Below are positions 1 through 11,160 of a stretch of 64,000 bases of DNA, one piece after another. Origin of the DNA: Pantoea ananatis LMG 2665. GTDB lineage: Bacteria > Pseudomonadota > Gammaproteobacteria > Enterobacterales > Enterobacteriaceae. The notes under the pieces are model-generated. The model ran no database searches. It was not told the DNA's origin and saw only the letters and a program-made list of their open reading frames with translations. The stretch is taken from the NCBI RefSeq assembly GCF_000710035.2, contig NZ_JMJJ01000005.1:186001-250000 (forward strand). The letters are read 5' to 3'. Made by a program: the position numbers and the translations under genes. Numbering within the stretch: the first letter of the stretch is position 1; each line of letters starts with the position of its first letter.

Positions 1-227
1 GCCACAATGTTGGCCAGCGTCGTTTTGCCCAGCCCGGGAGGGCCAAAAATCAATAAATGATCCAGCGCATCACCACGCAGTTGTGCCGCCTTGATGAAAA
101 TTTCCATCTGCTCACGCACCTGCGGCTGGCCCACATATTCGGTCAGCATCTTAGGACGAATGGCGCGGTCGAGGCCCTCTTCTTCGTTAATGCTGGCAGC
201 GGAGATCAGGCGATCGGCTTCAATCAT
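1..227 (-). CDS. ruvB: Holliday junction helicase RuvB, N-terminal part (runs off left edge)
   Basis: RuvB is the hexameric AAA+ motor that, with RuvA, drives branch migration of Holliday junctions. Only the first 75 codons are present; the rest lies beyond the left edge. The start ATG is at 225-227 with a GAGGTAA ribosome site just upstream. The N terminus MIEADRL and the family block [13 protein letters not shown] are readable, and the Walker A loop [12 protein letters not shown] falls near residue 62. It follows ruvA by 8 bp in the same direction, so the two are cotranscribed. Confidence 0.97.
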   Translation of the reverse strand, partial: MIEADRLISAASINEEEGLDRAIRPKMLTEYVGQPQVREQMEIFIKAAQLRGDALDHLLIFGPPGLGKTTLANIV

Positions 228-235
228 GAATTACC

Positions 236-850
236 TCAAATAGCGGCGCGGAGCGCTTCACGGATCAACGTTTCGCAATCCGCGTCAGGACGGCCAACTT
301 TGCTGATCATGCGGCTCGCTTCCTGCGGTTTATACCCCAGCGACACCAGCGCTGCAACCGCTTCCGATTCTGCATCGTTGGTCTCTGGCTCCGGGCCCGG
401 CGTGGTCAGCGTAAAGGCCGAATCGCCGCCAAACAGATCGCCATGCATGCCTTTAAAGCGGTCTTTCATTTCCACCACCAGACGTTCAGCGGTTTTCTTG
501 CCCACGCCCGGCAGTTTAACCAGCGCGGCAATCTCTTCCTTTTCAACCGCCGTCACAAACTGCTGTGCCGACATGCCCGACAGAATGGCCAGCGCCAGCT
601 TAGGCCCAACGCCATTGACTTTAATCAACTCACGGAACAGTGCACGTTCCTGCTTGCTGTTAAAGCCAAACAGCAACTGTGCATCTTCGCGCACCACAAA
701 CTGAGTAAAGATCACCGCCTCGTGATTAAGATCGGGCAGCTCATAAAAACAGGTCATTGGCATATGGACTTCATAGCCGACACCGTGCGCCTCCAGCAGC
801 ACCAGCGGTGGCTGCTTTTCCAGAATAATGCCCCGTAAACGACCAATCAC
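236..850 (-). CDS. ruvA: Holliday junction branch migration protein RuvA
   Basis: RuvA is the tetrameric junction-binding subunit that loads RuvB. The 204-residue product begins [15 protein letters not shown] and matches the usual family length (about 203). The N-terminal OB fold is followed by helix-hairpin-helix motifs ([11 protein letters not shown] near residue 80, [17 protein letters not shown] near 113) and the C-terminal domain III (ALVSLGYKP) that contacts RuvB. It is the first gene of the ruvAB operon; a LexA-type operator lies about 53 bp upstream. Confidence 0.98.
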   Translation of the reverse strand: MIGRLRGIILEKQPPLVLLEAHGVGYEVHMPMTCFYELPDLNHEAVIFTQFVVREDAQLLFGFNSKQERALFRELIKVNGVGPKLALAILSGMSAQQFVTAVEKEEIAALVKLPGVGKKTAERLVVEMKDRFKGMHGDLFGGDSAFTLTTPGPEPETNDAESEAVAALVSLGYKPQEASRMISKVGRPDADCETLIREALRAAI

Positions 851-893
851 CTGAAGCCTTCCTTATCCAAAGTATGTGGCGGAATTTATACCA

Positions 894-920
894 TAAAAAA
901 GGCTGGATGAATATCCAGCC
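894..920 (-). terminator. Rho-independent terminator after ruvC
   Basis: Read on the minus strand, an 8-bp stem GGCTGGAT/ATCCAGCC with a short loop is followed by a run of six T and then ATGG. It lies 27 bp past the ruvC stop and ends the yebC-ruvC transcript. The same palindrome forms the LexA-type operator of ruvAB. Confidence 0.75.
903..918 (-). promoter_or_regulatory. LexA (SOS) box upstream of ruvAB
   Basis: The 16-bp palindrome on the minus strand is CTGGATATTCATCCAG, fitting the CTG-N10-CAG LexA rule and close to the E. coli ruvA operator. Its position 53 bp before the ruvA start matches the SOS control of ruvAB known in E. coli. No -10/-35 pair was assigned with confidence. Confidence 0.8.
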
Positions 921-946
921 TGATAGCGATGACGACGTAAGGGTTG

Positions 947-1474
947 TTAACTCTGACGCAACCGGCCGCGGGTCAGCACCAGCTTGCTGTCACTCATGCG
1001 CGCCGCGTTTTGGGCCACGTGACAGTGCGTGATGGCGATAGCCAGCGCATCGGCGGCATCGGCCTGGGGATTCGCCGCCAGTTTCAGCAGCGATTTCACC
1101 ATGTGTTGCACCTGACTTTTTTCTGCGCCACCGGTGCCAACGACCGTTTGCTTGACCTGGCGCGCGGCATATTCAAACACCGGCAGATCATGGTTAACCG
1201 CCGCCACAATCGCGGCCCCCCGCGCCTGCCCCAGTTTCAGGGCAGAATCGGCATTCTTCGCCATAAACACCTGCTCGATAGCAAAAAAATCCGGCGAGAA
1301 CTGCGTAATGATTTCGCATACTCCGGCATAGATCAGCTTCAGACGCGCAGGCAACTCTGTTGTGTTGGTACGAATACAGCCGCTGCCCAGATAAGTGAGC
1401 TGGCGGCCAGTCTGACGAATCACCCCATAACCGGTCACGCGTGAGCCAGGGTCAATCCCTAAAATAATCGACAT
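947..1474 (-). CDS. ruvC: Holliday junction resolvase RuvC
   Basis: RuvC is the dimeric endonuclease that resolves Holliday junctions by symmetric nicks. The 175-residue product starts [18 protein letters not shown]7 of the IDPGS motif is the first catalytic acidic residue, FAIEQVF near residue 65 supplies the catalytic Glu, and [14 protein letters not shown] near 138 the C-terminal acidic pair. It lies 36 bp downstream of yebC, as in E. coli, and ends before a terminator separating it from ruvAB. Confidence 0.98.
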   Translation of the reverse strand: MSIILGIDPGSRVTGYGVIRQTGRQLTYLGSGCIRTNTTELPARLKLIYAGVCEIITQFSPDFFAIEQVFMAKNADSALKLGQARGAAIVAAVNHDLPVFEYAARQVKQTVVGTGGAEKSQVQHMVKSLLKLAANPQADAADALAIAITHCHVAQNAARMSDSKLVLTRGRLRQS

Positions 1475-1510
1475 GACGCGTCTCCAGCCTGAGCGTGTAG
1501 CGGTACAGCA

Positions 1511-2254
1511 TTAAAGCGTTTCCGCCACCTCGTCGGAGATTTCGCCGTTATGGTAAACCTCCTGCACGTCGTCACAGTCTTCCAGCATATCGATCAGGCG
1601 CAGCAGTTTAGGCGCGGTTTCCGCATCCATTTCGGCTTTGGTCGAGGGGATCATGGCCACTTCCGCGGAGTCGGCTTTAAAGCCCGCCGCTTCCAGCGCA
1701 TCGCGCACCGTGCCCATCTCTTCCCATGCGGTAAACACGTCAATCGCGCCGTCATCGTAACCGACCACGTCTTCTGCGCCCGCTTCCAGCGCCGCTTCCA
1801 TCACCGCATCTTCGTCATGACCGGGTGCGAAGGAGATTACGCCTTTTTTGCTGAACAGATAGGCGACGGAGCCATCGGTACCCAGGTTGCCACCCGTTTT
1901 GGTGAAGGCGTGACGCACTTCGCCCACGGTACGGTTGCGGTTGTCGCTCAGGCACTCAATCATAATGGCCGATCCGCCCGGACCGTAACCTTCATAAATG
2001 ATGGTTTCCATGTTGGAGTCATCTTCGCCACCTACGCCGCGTGCAATGGCACGGTTCATGGTATCGCGCGTCATGTTATTAGACAGCGCTTTATCCATTG
2101 CCGCACGCAGGCGCGGGTTGGAGCCCGGATCGCCGCCGCCCAGTTTGGCAGCCGTGACCAGCTCACGAATGATCTTCGTAAAGATTTTACCGCGCTTGGC
2201 GTCCTGAGCGGCCTTACGGTGCTTGGTATTCGCCCATTTACTGTGTCCAGCCAT
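1511..2254 (-). CDS. yebC: YebC/TACO1-family protein
   Basis: The 247-residue product begins [21 protein letters not shown], the signature of the YebC/TACO1/PmpR family. Members have been described as transcription regulators and as translation factors that relieve ribosome stalling at proline-rich stretches. Other conserved blocks are [15 protein letters not shown] (near 84) and [14 protein letters not shown] (near 120). It is followed by ruvC, and a 239-bp gap with no recognisable signal separates it from nudB. Confidence 0.95.
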   Translation of the reverse strand: MAGHSKWANTKHRKAAQDAKRGKIFTKIIRELVTAAKLGGGDPGSNPRLRAAMDKALSNNMTRDTMNRAIARGVGGEDDSNMETIIYEGYGPGGSAIMIECLSDNRNRTVGEVRHAFTKTGGNLGTDGSVAYLFSKKGVISFAPGHDEDAVMEAALEAGAEDVVGYDDGAIDVFTAWEEMGTVRDALEAAGFKADSAEVAMIPSTKAEMDAETAPKLLRLIDMLEDCDDVQEVYHNGEISDEVAETL

Positions 2255-2493
2255 GTTGCATTTTCTCCGATCTTTTACTGGGTGCAGGCTATCTTACGTG
2301 CGAACGTGTCCCCAGGCCGTACCCGCAATTCCCACGTACAGAAGTACGATCCGTTGCGGTGCGCTGGCGGTGGACACCCTCGCGGCGCCGATTACGCCTG
2401 ACTGTCGATATTGTTCGGTGCGTTCATTGAAAACCCACCCGATTCATAAAACCTAATGCCTTCGCCACGGGAAAAACGCGCAGCGGCGAGCAT

Positions 2494-2925
2494 TCAGATA
2501 AATTCTTCAATCGCCTGGCGATTACTCCAGGATTTCGTGAGGGCAGCGGCGGCGGCGGGATCGAGCCAGCGCGCGGCAAGATGCTCGGTGAGCAACAGAT
2601 CACGCTCTGTAGGCAAGGCCAGCCTGAACCAGTGTTCACGGTTGTGCGTCGTGCCCGGCGCATAACGATGACGATAGTGCGGGAAAATCTCAAAGTCGAT
2701 TTCACGCTGACAGTCTTCAATCGTTAGCTGCTCGGCCTTTACATCAATCCCCAGCTCCTCACCGACTTCTCGCTCGGCCGCCTGCAGCGGACACTCATCC
2801 GCTTCCAGGCTGCCGGTGACCGATTGCCAGAAATCCGGGTCATCACGGCGCTGCAGCATTAACACCCGGCCACTGTCCTGCGCCACAATCACCACTAACA
2901 CAGAAACCGGATGTTTATACGGCAT
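2494..2925 (-). CDS. nudB: Dihydroneopterin triphosphate diphosphatase NudB
   Basis: NudB removes pyrophosphate from dihydroneopterin triphosphate, an early folate step. The 143-residue protein carries the full Nudix box from G38 (GSLEADE, then REVGEELGI), which binds the catalytic Mg ions. Its start shares one base with the aspS stop (TAATG), giving tight translational coupling. The aspS-nudB-yebC order is the enterobacterial one. Confidence 0.96.
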   Translation of the reverse strand: MPYKHPVSVLVVIVAQDSGRVLMLQRRDDPDFWQSVTGSLEADECPLQAAEREVGEELGIDVKAEQLTIEDCQREIDFEIFPHYRHRYAPGTTHNREHWFRLALPTERDLLLTEHLAARWLDPAAAAALTKSWSNRQAIEEFI

Positions 2926-4703
2926 TACTTCGTCTCAGACTTGTCTTTCTTGACGACCTGAATGCCTAACTCAAGCAGTGACGCCGGATTCGCTTCGCTT
3001 GGTGCTTCCGTCATCATGCAGGCCGCTGCCGTGGTTTTCGGGAACGCGATAACGTCACGAATATTGTCGGTACCGGTTAACAGCATCGTCAGGCGATCCA
3101 GACCAAATGCCAGGCCTGCATGCGGCGGCGTGCCGTACTTCAGTGCATCCAGCAGGAAGCCGAACTTCTCACGCTGTTCATGCTCTTCAATGCCCAGAAT
3201 GCTAAACACGGTCTGCTGCATGTTACCGTTGTGGATACGCACAGATCCGCCGCCGACTTCATAACCGTTGATCACCATGTCGTAAGCATTCGCTACGGCC
3301 TGGGTCGGATCGGCTGCCAGCTGTTCCGCACTCATCTCTTTCGGTGCCGTAAACGGATGGTGCATGGCAGCCAGCCCACCTTCGTCATCTTCTTCAAACA
3401 TCGGGAAGTCGACAACCCACAGCGGCGCCCAGGCTTTGTCGTCGGTGATTTGCAGGTCACGTCCCACTTTCAGGCGCAGTGCGCCCAGCGCATCGGCCAC
3501 CACTTTGGCACGGTCGGCACCAAAGAAGATGATATCCCCATCCTGCGCGCTCGTGCGGCTGAGAAGGGTTTCAACGATATCGGCATTAAGGAATTTCGCC
3601 ACCGGACTCTGTACGCCCTCCAGGCCCTTCGCACGTTCGTTGACCTTCATCCAGGCCAGGCCTTTGGCACCGTAAATCTCAACAAATTTGCCGTATTCAT
3701 CAATCTGCTTACGGCTCAGCTGCGCGCCGCCGGGAACACGCAGCGCGGCAACACGGCCTTTCTCGTCGTTAGCCGGGCCAGAAAACACCTGGAACTCAAC
3801 GGTTTTCAGCAGATCACCCACGTCCACCAGCTCCATGGGATTACGCAGGTCGGGTTTGTCTGAACCGTAGCGATGCATGGCTTCGGCAAAGGTCATCTGC
3901 GGAAACTCACTCAGATCCACGCCCTTCACGCTCTGCCAGAGTTCGCGAATCATGCGCTCCATAATTTCACGCACCTGAGGTGCGGTCAGGAAGGAAGTTT
4001 CCACATCGATCTGCGTAAATTCGGGCTGACGGTCTGCGCGTAGGTCTTCATCACGGAAACATTTAACAATCTGATAATAGCGATCGAAACCCGACATCAT
4101 GAGCAACTGTTTAAACAGCTGCGGTGACTGAGGCAGCGCATAAAATTTGCCTTTGTGCACGCGGCTCGGCACCAGGTAATCGCGCGCGCCTTCCGGGGTG
4201 GCTTTCGTCAGCATCGGCGTTTCGATATCCAGGAAGCCAGCGTCATCCATAAAACGACGGACAAAACTGGTGATCTTAGCGCGAGTCTTTAAGCGCTCAA
4301 CCATTTCAGGACGACGCAGATCCAGATAACGGTACTTCAGACGTGCTTCTTCGCTGTTGGTCTGGTTAGAATCCAGAGGCAGCGGTTCAGCACGATTGAT
4401 GATGTTCAGCGCGTGGGCAAAGACTTCTACGTCACCCGTGGCCATGTCGCTGTTTCTGTTTTTTTCGTCACGGGCACGCACGGTGCCGGTAATCTGGATA
4501 CAGAATTCGTTACGCAGTTCAGATGCCAGTTGGAAAGCGTCTTGATGATCGGCATCGAAAAAAACCTGTGCGATGCCTTCACGGTCACGCATATCGATAA
4601 AAATCAGGCTTCCCAGATCGCGACGACGGTTGACCCAGCCGCAAAGCGTGACTTGCTGACCTACATGAGACAGATTGAGCTGTCCACAATACTCTGTACG
4701 CAT
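2925..4703 (-). CDS. aspS: Aspartyl-tRNA synthetase
   Basis: AspRS charges tRNA-Asp with aspartate. The 592-residue product begins [18 protein letters not shown] and has the N-terminal OB-fold anticodon domain ([15 protein letters not shown]), class II motif 2 ([16 protein letters not shown] near 217), the bacterial GAD insertion domain, and class II motif 3 ([13 protein letters not shown] near 530). The length is typical of the bacterial type. It is first in aspS-nudB and diverges from yecE. Confidence 0.98.
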   Translation of the reverse strand: MRTEYCGQLNLSHVGQQVTLCGWVNRRRDLGSLIFIDMRDREGIAQVFFDADHQDAFQLASELRNEFCIQITGTVRARDEKNRNSDMATGDVEVFAHALNIINRAEPLPLDSNQTNSEEARLKYRYLDLRRPEMVERLKTRAKITSFVRRFMDDAGFLDIETPMLTKATPEGARDYLVPSRVHKGKFYALPQSPQLFKQLLMMSGFDRYYQIVKCFRDEDLRADRQPEFTQIDVETSFLTAPQVREIMERMIRELWQSVKGVDLSEFPQMTFAEAMHRYGSDKPDLRNPMELVDVGDLLKTVEFQVFSGPANDEKGRVAALRVPGGAQLSRKQIDEYGKFVEIYGAKGLAWMKVNERAKGLEGVQSPVAKFLNADIVETLLSRTSAQDGDIIFFGADRAKVVADALGALRLKVGRDLQITDDKAWAPLWVVDFPMFEEDDEGGLAAMHHPFTAPKEMSAEQLAADPTQAVANAYDMVINGYEVGGGSVRIHNGNMQQTVFSILGIEEHEQREKFGFLLDALKYGTPPHAGLAFGLDRLTMLLTGTDNIRDVIAFPKTTAAACMMTEAPSEANPASLLELGIQVVKKDKSETK

Positions 4704-4923
4704 AACACTATCCTTTTAACTTCGCCGCTGCAGCTGACAGCACCAGGCCGCGTCACCTTGTGGGGTGCTGTCGCAAAAAAGGCCGCTATTATAATGGAAA
4801 AAGGCAAACAGGATAAGTGGAGCCACGTTAAAGCGCGGCATTTCCTGTTCGCTTTTCACCTGTTTGCGTCAATATACTGCGTTACAGGATAATTACCATC
4901 ACACTCAAAGGCGGGAATCAGGC

Positions 4924-5745
4924 GTGACACTTCGTATTGGTTTGCCACAATGGCATCACGCGCACTGGAAGCGATGGGGAATCGAAACCCTGGCTGACTA
5001 TGCGCGTTATTTCGGCACGGTGGAAGGCAATACCACATTGTATGCGCTGCCTGATGCGGAAACGGTCCTGCGCTGGCGGGATATGACGCATGACCAGTTT
5101 CGTTTCTGTTTTAAATTTCCCAGCAGCATCAGCCATCAGGCCGCCCTGCAAAATACCGACGACTTAGTAACGGATTTTTTTCGCCTGATGGCACCGCTCG
5201 CCGACCGCATGGGTCAGTACTGGCTACAGCTGCCCGCCAGCTTTTCCCCTGCGCAACTGAACGATCTCTGGCGCTTTCTGGACAGCCTGCCCACCCATTT
5301 CTCCTACGGCGTCGAAGTCCGCCATGCCGCCTTTTTTGCCAAAGGCGAGGCTGAGCGCGCGCTGAATCGCGGCCTGCTGCAGCGCGGCGTCAATCGTGTG
5401 GTGCTGGACAGCCGTCCGGTTCATGCCTCAACCTCGCAAAGCCCGGCGGCACTTCACGCCCGCCAGCAAAAGCCTCGCGTTCCGCCCCATGCACTGTTGA
5501 CCGGTTCGCGCCCCATGATCCGTTTTGTCGGCAGTGACAACCTGGAAGAAAGCCTGCCACTGTTTCAAATCTGGCTGGCCAAGCTGGCCGAATGGCACAC
5601 GCAAAGTGACCCTCTGGTGTTTATCCACACGCCCGATATGGGACAGGTGTTTCCGCTGGTGCAGGCGCTCTGGCCGGCATTACAAAAAATTGATGCCAGC
5701 ATCGGTCCCGGACCTGACTGGCCGCAACAGGATTCGCTATTCTGA
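4924..5745 (+). CDS. yecE: DUF72 family protein YecE
   Basis: The protein belongs to the DUF72 family, a TIM-barrel fold of unknown biochemical role. A GTG start at 4924 is chosen because the product then begins TLRIGLPQWHH, aligning with the start of E. coli YecE (IGLPQW), and AAGGCGGG lies about 9 bp upstream; an in-frame ATG at 4864 would add 20 unconserved residues. Conserved blocks include VEGNTTLYALP, FRFCFKFP, YGVEVRH and the C-terminal QQDSLF. Length is 273 residues. Confidence 0.92.
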   Translation: MTLRIGLPQWHHAHWKRWGIETLADYARYFGTVEGNTTLYALPDAETVLRWRDMTHDQFRFCFKFPSSISHQAALQNTDDLVTDFFRLMAPLADRMGQYWLQLPASFSPAQLNDLWRFLDSLPTHFSYGVEVRHAAFFAKGEAERALNRGLLQRGVNRVVLDSRPVHASTSQSPAALHARQQKPRVPPHALLTGSRPMIRFVGSDNLEESLPLFQIWLAKLAEWHTQSDPLVFIHTPDMGQVFPLVQALWPALQKIDASIGPGPDWPQQDSLF

Positions 5746-5799
5746 TAGCGATGGGCAGCCTCGCCCCCTCTGGTGATATGAATAAAAAAGGAATCAATG

Positions 5800-6195
5800 A
5801 TGATTAGCGCGTTATATGTGGTTATCGGTGCATTACTGATAATGAAGTTCACCCTCAATGTCGTCCGCTTTCGGCGTCAACATCACGTTGCTTTTGGGGA
5901 TGGCGGTCATCACGACCTGAACAGGGCCATCCGCATTCATGGCAATGCCGTTGAAACCATTCCCCTGGCGCTGCTGCTGCTGATAACGCTTGAGATGAAC
6001 GGGGCGGATGTCTGGATGGTTCACCTGACGGGCATCGTGTTTTTTGTTGGCCGTTTTTTGCATGCTTATGGCCTGCGTAATGACGTGATGAGTGGACGCA
6101 AATACGGCATGATGCTGACCCTGTTTGGCCTGAGTGGAATGGTGATTTTTAACCTCATCTATCTCCCCTGGCAACTGGTGCTCAGCCTGCATTAA
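5800..6195 (+). CDS. yecN: MAPEG family inner-membrane protein YecN
   Basis: This small protein (131 residues from the second of two adjacent ATGs) has about four hydrophobic segments and the MAPEG signature: RIHGNAVETIP near residue 45 and MVHLTGIVFFVGRFLHAYG. MAPEG proteins include glutathione-dependent membrane enzymes, but the role of YecN is not established. AAGGA is 8 bp before the ATG at 5800 and 5 bp before that at 5797, so 5800 is slightly preferred. It lies between yecE and cmoA as in E. coli. Confidence 0.9.
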   Translation: MISALYVVIGALLIMKFTLNVVRFRRQHHVAFGDGGHHDLNRAIRIHGNAVETIPLALLLLITLEMNGADVWMVHLTGIVFFVGRFLHAYGLRNDVMSGRKYGMMLTLFGLSGMVIFNLIYLPWQLVLSLH

Positions 6196-6208
6196 TGTTG
6201 CGGCTTAA

Positions 6209-7968
<1,760 letters not shown>

Positions 7969-7971
7969 CCC

Positions 7972-8596
7972 TCAGCGGCGAGACAGCGCCAGTTTCGCCG
8001 CAAAACCAATAAAGACGCAGCCCGTTAAACGGTCCATGATTTTGACTATTCGTGGCCGTTTTAACTGCTCAGCAAAATAGTGGCTGCTGCCGATCAGCAC
8101 CGTGCTCCAGGCCAACCCCACCAGCATGTGCGTCAACGCCATCAGGCTGCACCAGATCGGGACAGAGGCGCCCTGCGGAATGAACTGGGGCAAAAAAGTC
8201 ACATAGAAAACGCCCACCTTGGGATTCAGCAGATTCCCCAATAATCCACGCGTGAAGCAGGCAAGATGACGTTGCTGAGCCGCGGCCTCGGCATGCATTG
8301 ACACGTTTTGGGCGCGCGGATGCCACAGCAGCTTAATGCCCAGATAGAGGAGGTAAGCGGCGCCAGCCCACTTCAGCAGGTTATAAGCCATCTCCGACGC
8401 CAGCAGCAGCGCGCCTAATCCCAGCCCTACCGCAATGCCCCAGAGCAAACCAGCCGGTTGCCACGCCCAGCGCCGTGGCACTGGCACGCTGCCAGCCCTG
8501 TGCGGCGGCCGATCGCAGGATCAACGCCGTATCAAAGCCCGGCGTCAGGGTCAAAATAATAATAGCCAGCAGGAAAGAGAGCAACGAAGCCGTCAT
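7972..8596 (-). pseudogene. LysE/RhtB-family amino-acid exporter broken by a +1 frameshift
   Basis: Two overlapping minus-strand frames together encode one exporter. The N-terminal frame starts at ATG 8596 (MTASLLSFLLAIIILTLTPG, the family start) and fails after GVATGW; the second carries on with LLWGIAVGLGLGALLLAS, LKWAGAAYLLYLGIKL and LLNPKVGVFYVTFLPQF to the stop at 7972. Removing one A from the AAA at 8447-8449 joins them as GVATGW-LLWGIAVG in a 207-codon frame, the normal RhtB length. GGGGA lies upstream of ATG 8596. It is either a recent pseudogene or a sequencing error; the reading frame is otherwise intact. Confidence 0.85.
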
Positions 8597-8742
8597 AAGC
8601 GTATCCCCGGTAAACATCCGCTCACAATAACAAGCGGTTTTTTGTCTGTACAGCCAGCAAAACCCCATTAGCTGCTACCCTTTTAAGGGCTTTATCAACG
8701 GGCCGGTCACGGCCATGATTTATGCAATCAGGAGCAACGTTT

Positions 8743-9837
8743 ATGAAATTTATTTTCTCGTCACCGCGCAAATATGTGCAAGGTGCAGGCGTACTCGATG
8801 AACTGGGGAGCTACGTCACCGAACTGGGTACTCAGGCTTTTGTGGTCGCGGACGATGTCGTCTGGGGACTGATCGGTGAACGGGCTCAGGCCACGCTCAC
8901 AAAGGCGGGCATGAACGTGGTGCGCCAGCAGTTCAACGGCGAGGCGTCCAGTAATGAAATCACCCGGTTGAGCCAGAAGGCGCAACAGCAGAACTGCAAC
9001 GTGGTCATCGGGCTGGGCGGCGGTAAAACGCTGGATACCGTTAAGGCAGTGGCTGATGAGATCCAACAACCGGTGGTGATCGTTCCCACGATTGCCTCTA
9101 CCGATGCGCCCTGTAGCGCACTCTCCGTTATCTATTCTGACAGCGGCGTGTTTGAGAGCTACCGCTTCTACAATAAGAACCCCGATCTGGTGCTGGTGGA
9201 TACCGCCGTCTGTGCCGCTGCGCCTGCCCGCCTGTTTGCCTCGGGCATTGCGGATGGCCTCGCAACCTGGGTGGAAGCCCAGGCGGTAGCCCGCAGCCAT
9301 GCCAAATCGATGGTCAATGGCGATCCGACCATTGCCGGGCTGGCCATCGCCCGTGCCTGTGAGGAAACCCTGCTGACCTGGGGTTACAGTGCCTATGTTG
9401 CCGTTTCGGAAAAACGCGTGACGCCGGCGGTGGAAGCTGTGGTGGAAGCGAATACCTTGCTGTCGGGCCTGGGATTCGAAAATGCCGGCCTGGCAGCTGC
9501 GCACGCCATTCACAATGGTTTTACTGCTATTGAAGGCGATATCCATCATCTCACCCACGGCGAGAAAGTGGCCTACGGTACCTTAACCCAGATGGTGCTG
9601 GAGCAGCGTCCGGACGAGGAGATCGCACGCTACATCCGTTTCTATCGCTCGATCAAGATGCCCACCACCCTGAAAGAGATGCATCTGGAGGGCGAAAGCT
9701 GGGAAAATCTGGTGAAAATAGGCGCACTGGCAAACAGTGAAGGCGATACGCTGAAAAACCTTAACCCCAACCTGGCACCGGAGCAAATTGCCCATGCGCT
9801 GCTGGGGCTGGATGCGTTCAGTCAAACGGTAAAATAA
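8743..9837 (+). CDS. gldA: Glycerol dehydrogenase GldA
   Basis: GldA is an NAD-dependent, Zn-dependent group III polyol dehydrogenase oxidising glycerol to dihydroxyacetone. The start at 8743 (MKFIFSSPRKYVQGAG) follows AGGAGCAACGTTT. The nucleotide-binding loop GLGGGKTLDT is near residue 94, PTIASTDAPCSALSV near 117, and the metal-ligand regions are ASGIADGLATWVEA (near 167), AAAHAIHNGFT (near 250) and the HGEK block (near 269). Length is 364 residues. It faces the next gene convergently with only 3 bp between stops. Confidence 0.93.
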   Translation: MKFIFSSPRKYVQGAGVLDELGSYVTELGTQAFVVADDVVWGLIGERAQATLTKAGMNVVRQQFNGEASSNEITRLSQKAQQQNCNVVIGLGGGKTLDTVKAVADEIQQPVVIVPTIASTDAPCSALSVIYSDSGVFESYRFYNKNPDLVLVDTAVCAAAPARLFASGIADGLATWVEAQAVARSHAKSMVNGDPTIAGLAIARACEETLLTWGYSAYVAVSEKRVTPAVEAVVEANTLLSGLGFENAGLAAAHAIHNGFTAIEGDIHHLTHGEKVAYGTLTQMVLEQRPDEEIARYIRFYRSIKMPTTLKEMHLEGESWENLVKIGALANSEGDTLKNLNPNLAPEQIAHALLGLDAFSQTVK

Positions 9838-9840
9838 CGG

Positions 9841-10686
9841 CTATTCCGTCACCTCAGCGGGTTTATCCCAGTACTGGTATTTATAGACTGCGCTGAGGTG
9901 GCGTTGAATCGTCCCTTTCTCGAACACTTCCGTTTCATTCAGATAACTCAGCGTGCAGTTGCCCTTCTCATCCCAGAACTGGCATTCATCCACGGTGCGC
10001 AATGTGCTGACGTCTGTCGTTGCGGTGCCATTCAGGCGCCGTTCCCGCCACTGGTTATCATAGGTGTAGGTATCTTTGCGGCGGGCAGAGGTCGAACGGG
10101 TGACCAGGCCTTGTGGATTCCACTCATAACGGTATTCCCCGTTGCTGACGGGATCGGTACCTCGCGCAATACTTTTTAGTAAGTGGAAACGTTTATCATA
10201 ACGGTAAGTCGTATCCGTAAACCCGTCTTTACCCATGCTGATAAATTTATCCGATGCGCTGATGATGTTGCCGTTTTTGCCCTTCTGCCACTGAATGGTG
10301 CCCTGACGGTTATCGACCACCACTTCACTGCCCTGCTTGATGACTTTAACCAGATAGGCATATTCCGCAACCCAGCCGTCCTGAACCCGAACCAGGTGCT
10401 GTTCCATGCTCAGGATGACGTTACGCTCATTTTTGTCATAGCTGATGTCCGCCACCAGCAGATCGCCACAGCGATCAAACTGCCCCAGTACCCGTTTCTG
10501 TGAGTTGACGTCTTTACCAAACTCGCCGGCGATCACCTGACGCACCTGACCTTTGGCACTGCCGCCCAGCAGGATCCAGTTATTGCTGTTGGTCACCGCT
10601 TTACTGTATGGCTGACATGAGGCTGCGGCCCATGCGGTGGGAAAGGAGAATAACGTAATCACAGCGGACAGCAGAACGCATCGCAT
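9841..10686 (-). CDS. Secreted protein of unknown function
   Basis: The product (281 residues from ATG 10686, GAGGTGCACACC upstream) begins MRCVLLSAVITLFSFPTAWA, a clear Sec signal peptide with cleavage after AWA or AAA. The mature part is rich in Tyr/Trp and short beta-like repeats (YRYDKRFHLL, EYRYEWNPQGL, YTYDNQWRERR, YKYQYWD) reminiscent of YD-type or YnfC-like periplasmic proteins. There is no lipobox. Two Cys pairs may form disulfides. I do not recognise the family and assign no function. Confidence 0.75.
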   Translation of the reverse strand: MRCVLLSAVITLFSFPTAWAAASCQPYSKAVTNSNNWILLGGSAKGQVRQVIAGEFGKDVNSQKRVLGQFDRCGDLLVADISYDKNERNVILSMEQHLVRVQDGWVAEYAYLVKVIKQGSEVVVDNRQGTIQWQKGKNGNIISASDKFISMGKDGFTDTTYRYDKRFHLLKSIARGTDPVSNGEYRYEWNPQGLVTRSTSARRKDTYTYDNQWRERRLNGTATTDVSTLRTVDECQFWDEKGNCTLSYLNETEVFEKGTIQRHLSAVYKYQYWDKPAEVTE

Positions 10687-10839
10687 GGTGTGCACCTCGG
10701 ACGTCAATGTCGTAAACGGTTTACCCTAAATAGCAGGAACCGACGGATGATGGAAAGCGGAATTCTTCTCTCAGCGCCAGCAGCGACTGAATTCAGCCTC
10801 GCGGGCACGACGATAAAGGGCGCTGAAGGAATTTTGGGC

Positions 10840-10868
10840 AAAAAATACCCCAGCAAATTTACTGGGGT
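10840..10868 (-). terminator. Rho-independent terminator after cutC
   Basis: On the minus strand CCCCAG, an 8-base AT-rich loop and CTGGGG are followed by TATTTTTTG. It lies 60 bp past the cutC stop and would form the 3' end of a MicL-like small RNA. Confidence 0.85.
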
Positions 10869-11160
10869 TTGGTACTTGCAAACATCACGTCATCAATCGG
10901 CGTGCTGCGCGGCAAAACTGGTCATGAGTCAAGCCACCCGGGCGGTATTCATTTGCATCACACTTTTCATTGCCTCAACGACATCGCCATCGACGCAGTA
11001 GCGGCTGAACTCATCAATTTCGGCTTCGGAACACATGGAAACACCCACTTTACGGTAGCGCATCGGGGATGCCACAAGGTGGCTGGCCGAGCTGTGTACC
11101 TCGCGAATATCCGCATCCAGAAACTTTTGCAGGTTGCTGAGGCGAACGCCAGCACCGGCC
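10840..11160 (-). ncRNA. micL: Candidate MicL small RNA from the 3' part of cutC
   Basis: In E. coli MicL is transcribed from a sigma-E promoter inside cutC, is about 308 nt long, is processed to an 80-nt 3' product, and represses lpp through Hfq. Here a sigma-E-like promoter lies inside cutC at 11168-11196 and a strong U-tailed terminator lies 60 bp past the cutC stop. The predicted transcript from about 11160 to about 10843 is near 318 nt, close to the known length. Identification rests on position, promoter and terminator, not on sequence alignment. Confidence 0.55.

Noticed and set aside
1550..2401. Plus-strand 283-codon open frame
   Set aside because: It is antisense to yebC over nearly its whole length, has no ribosome site and no recognisable family; yebC is strongly conserved.
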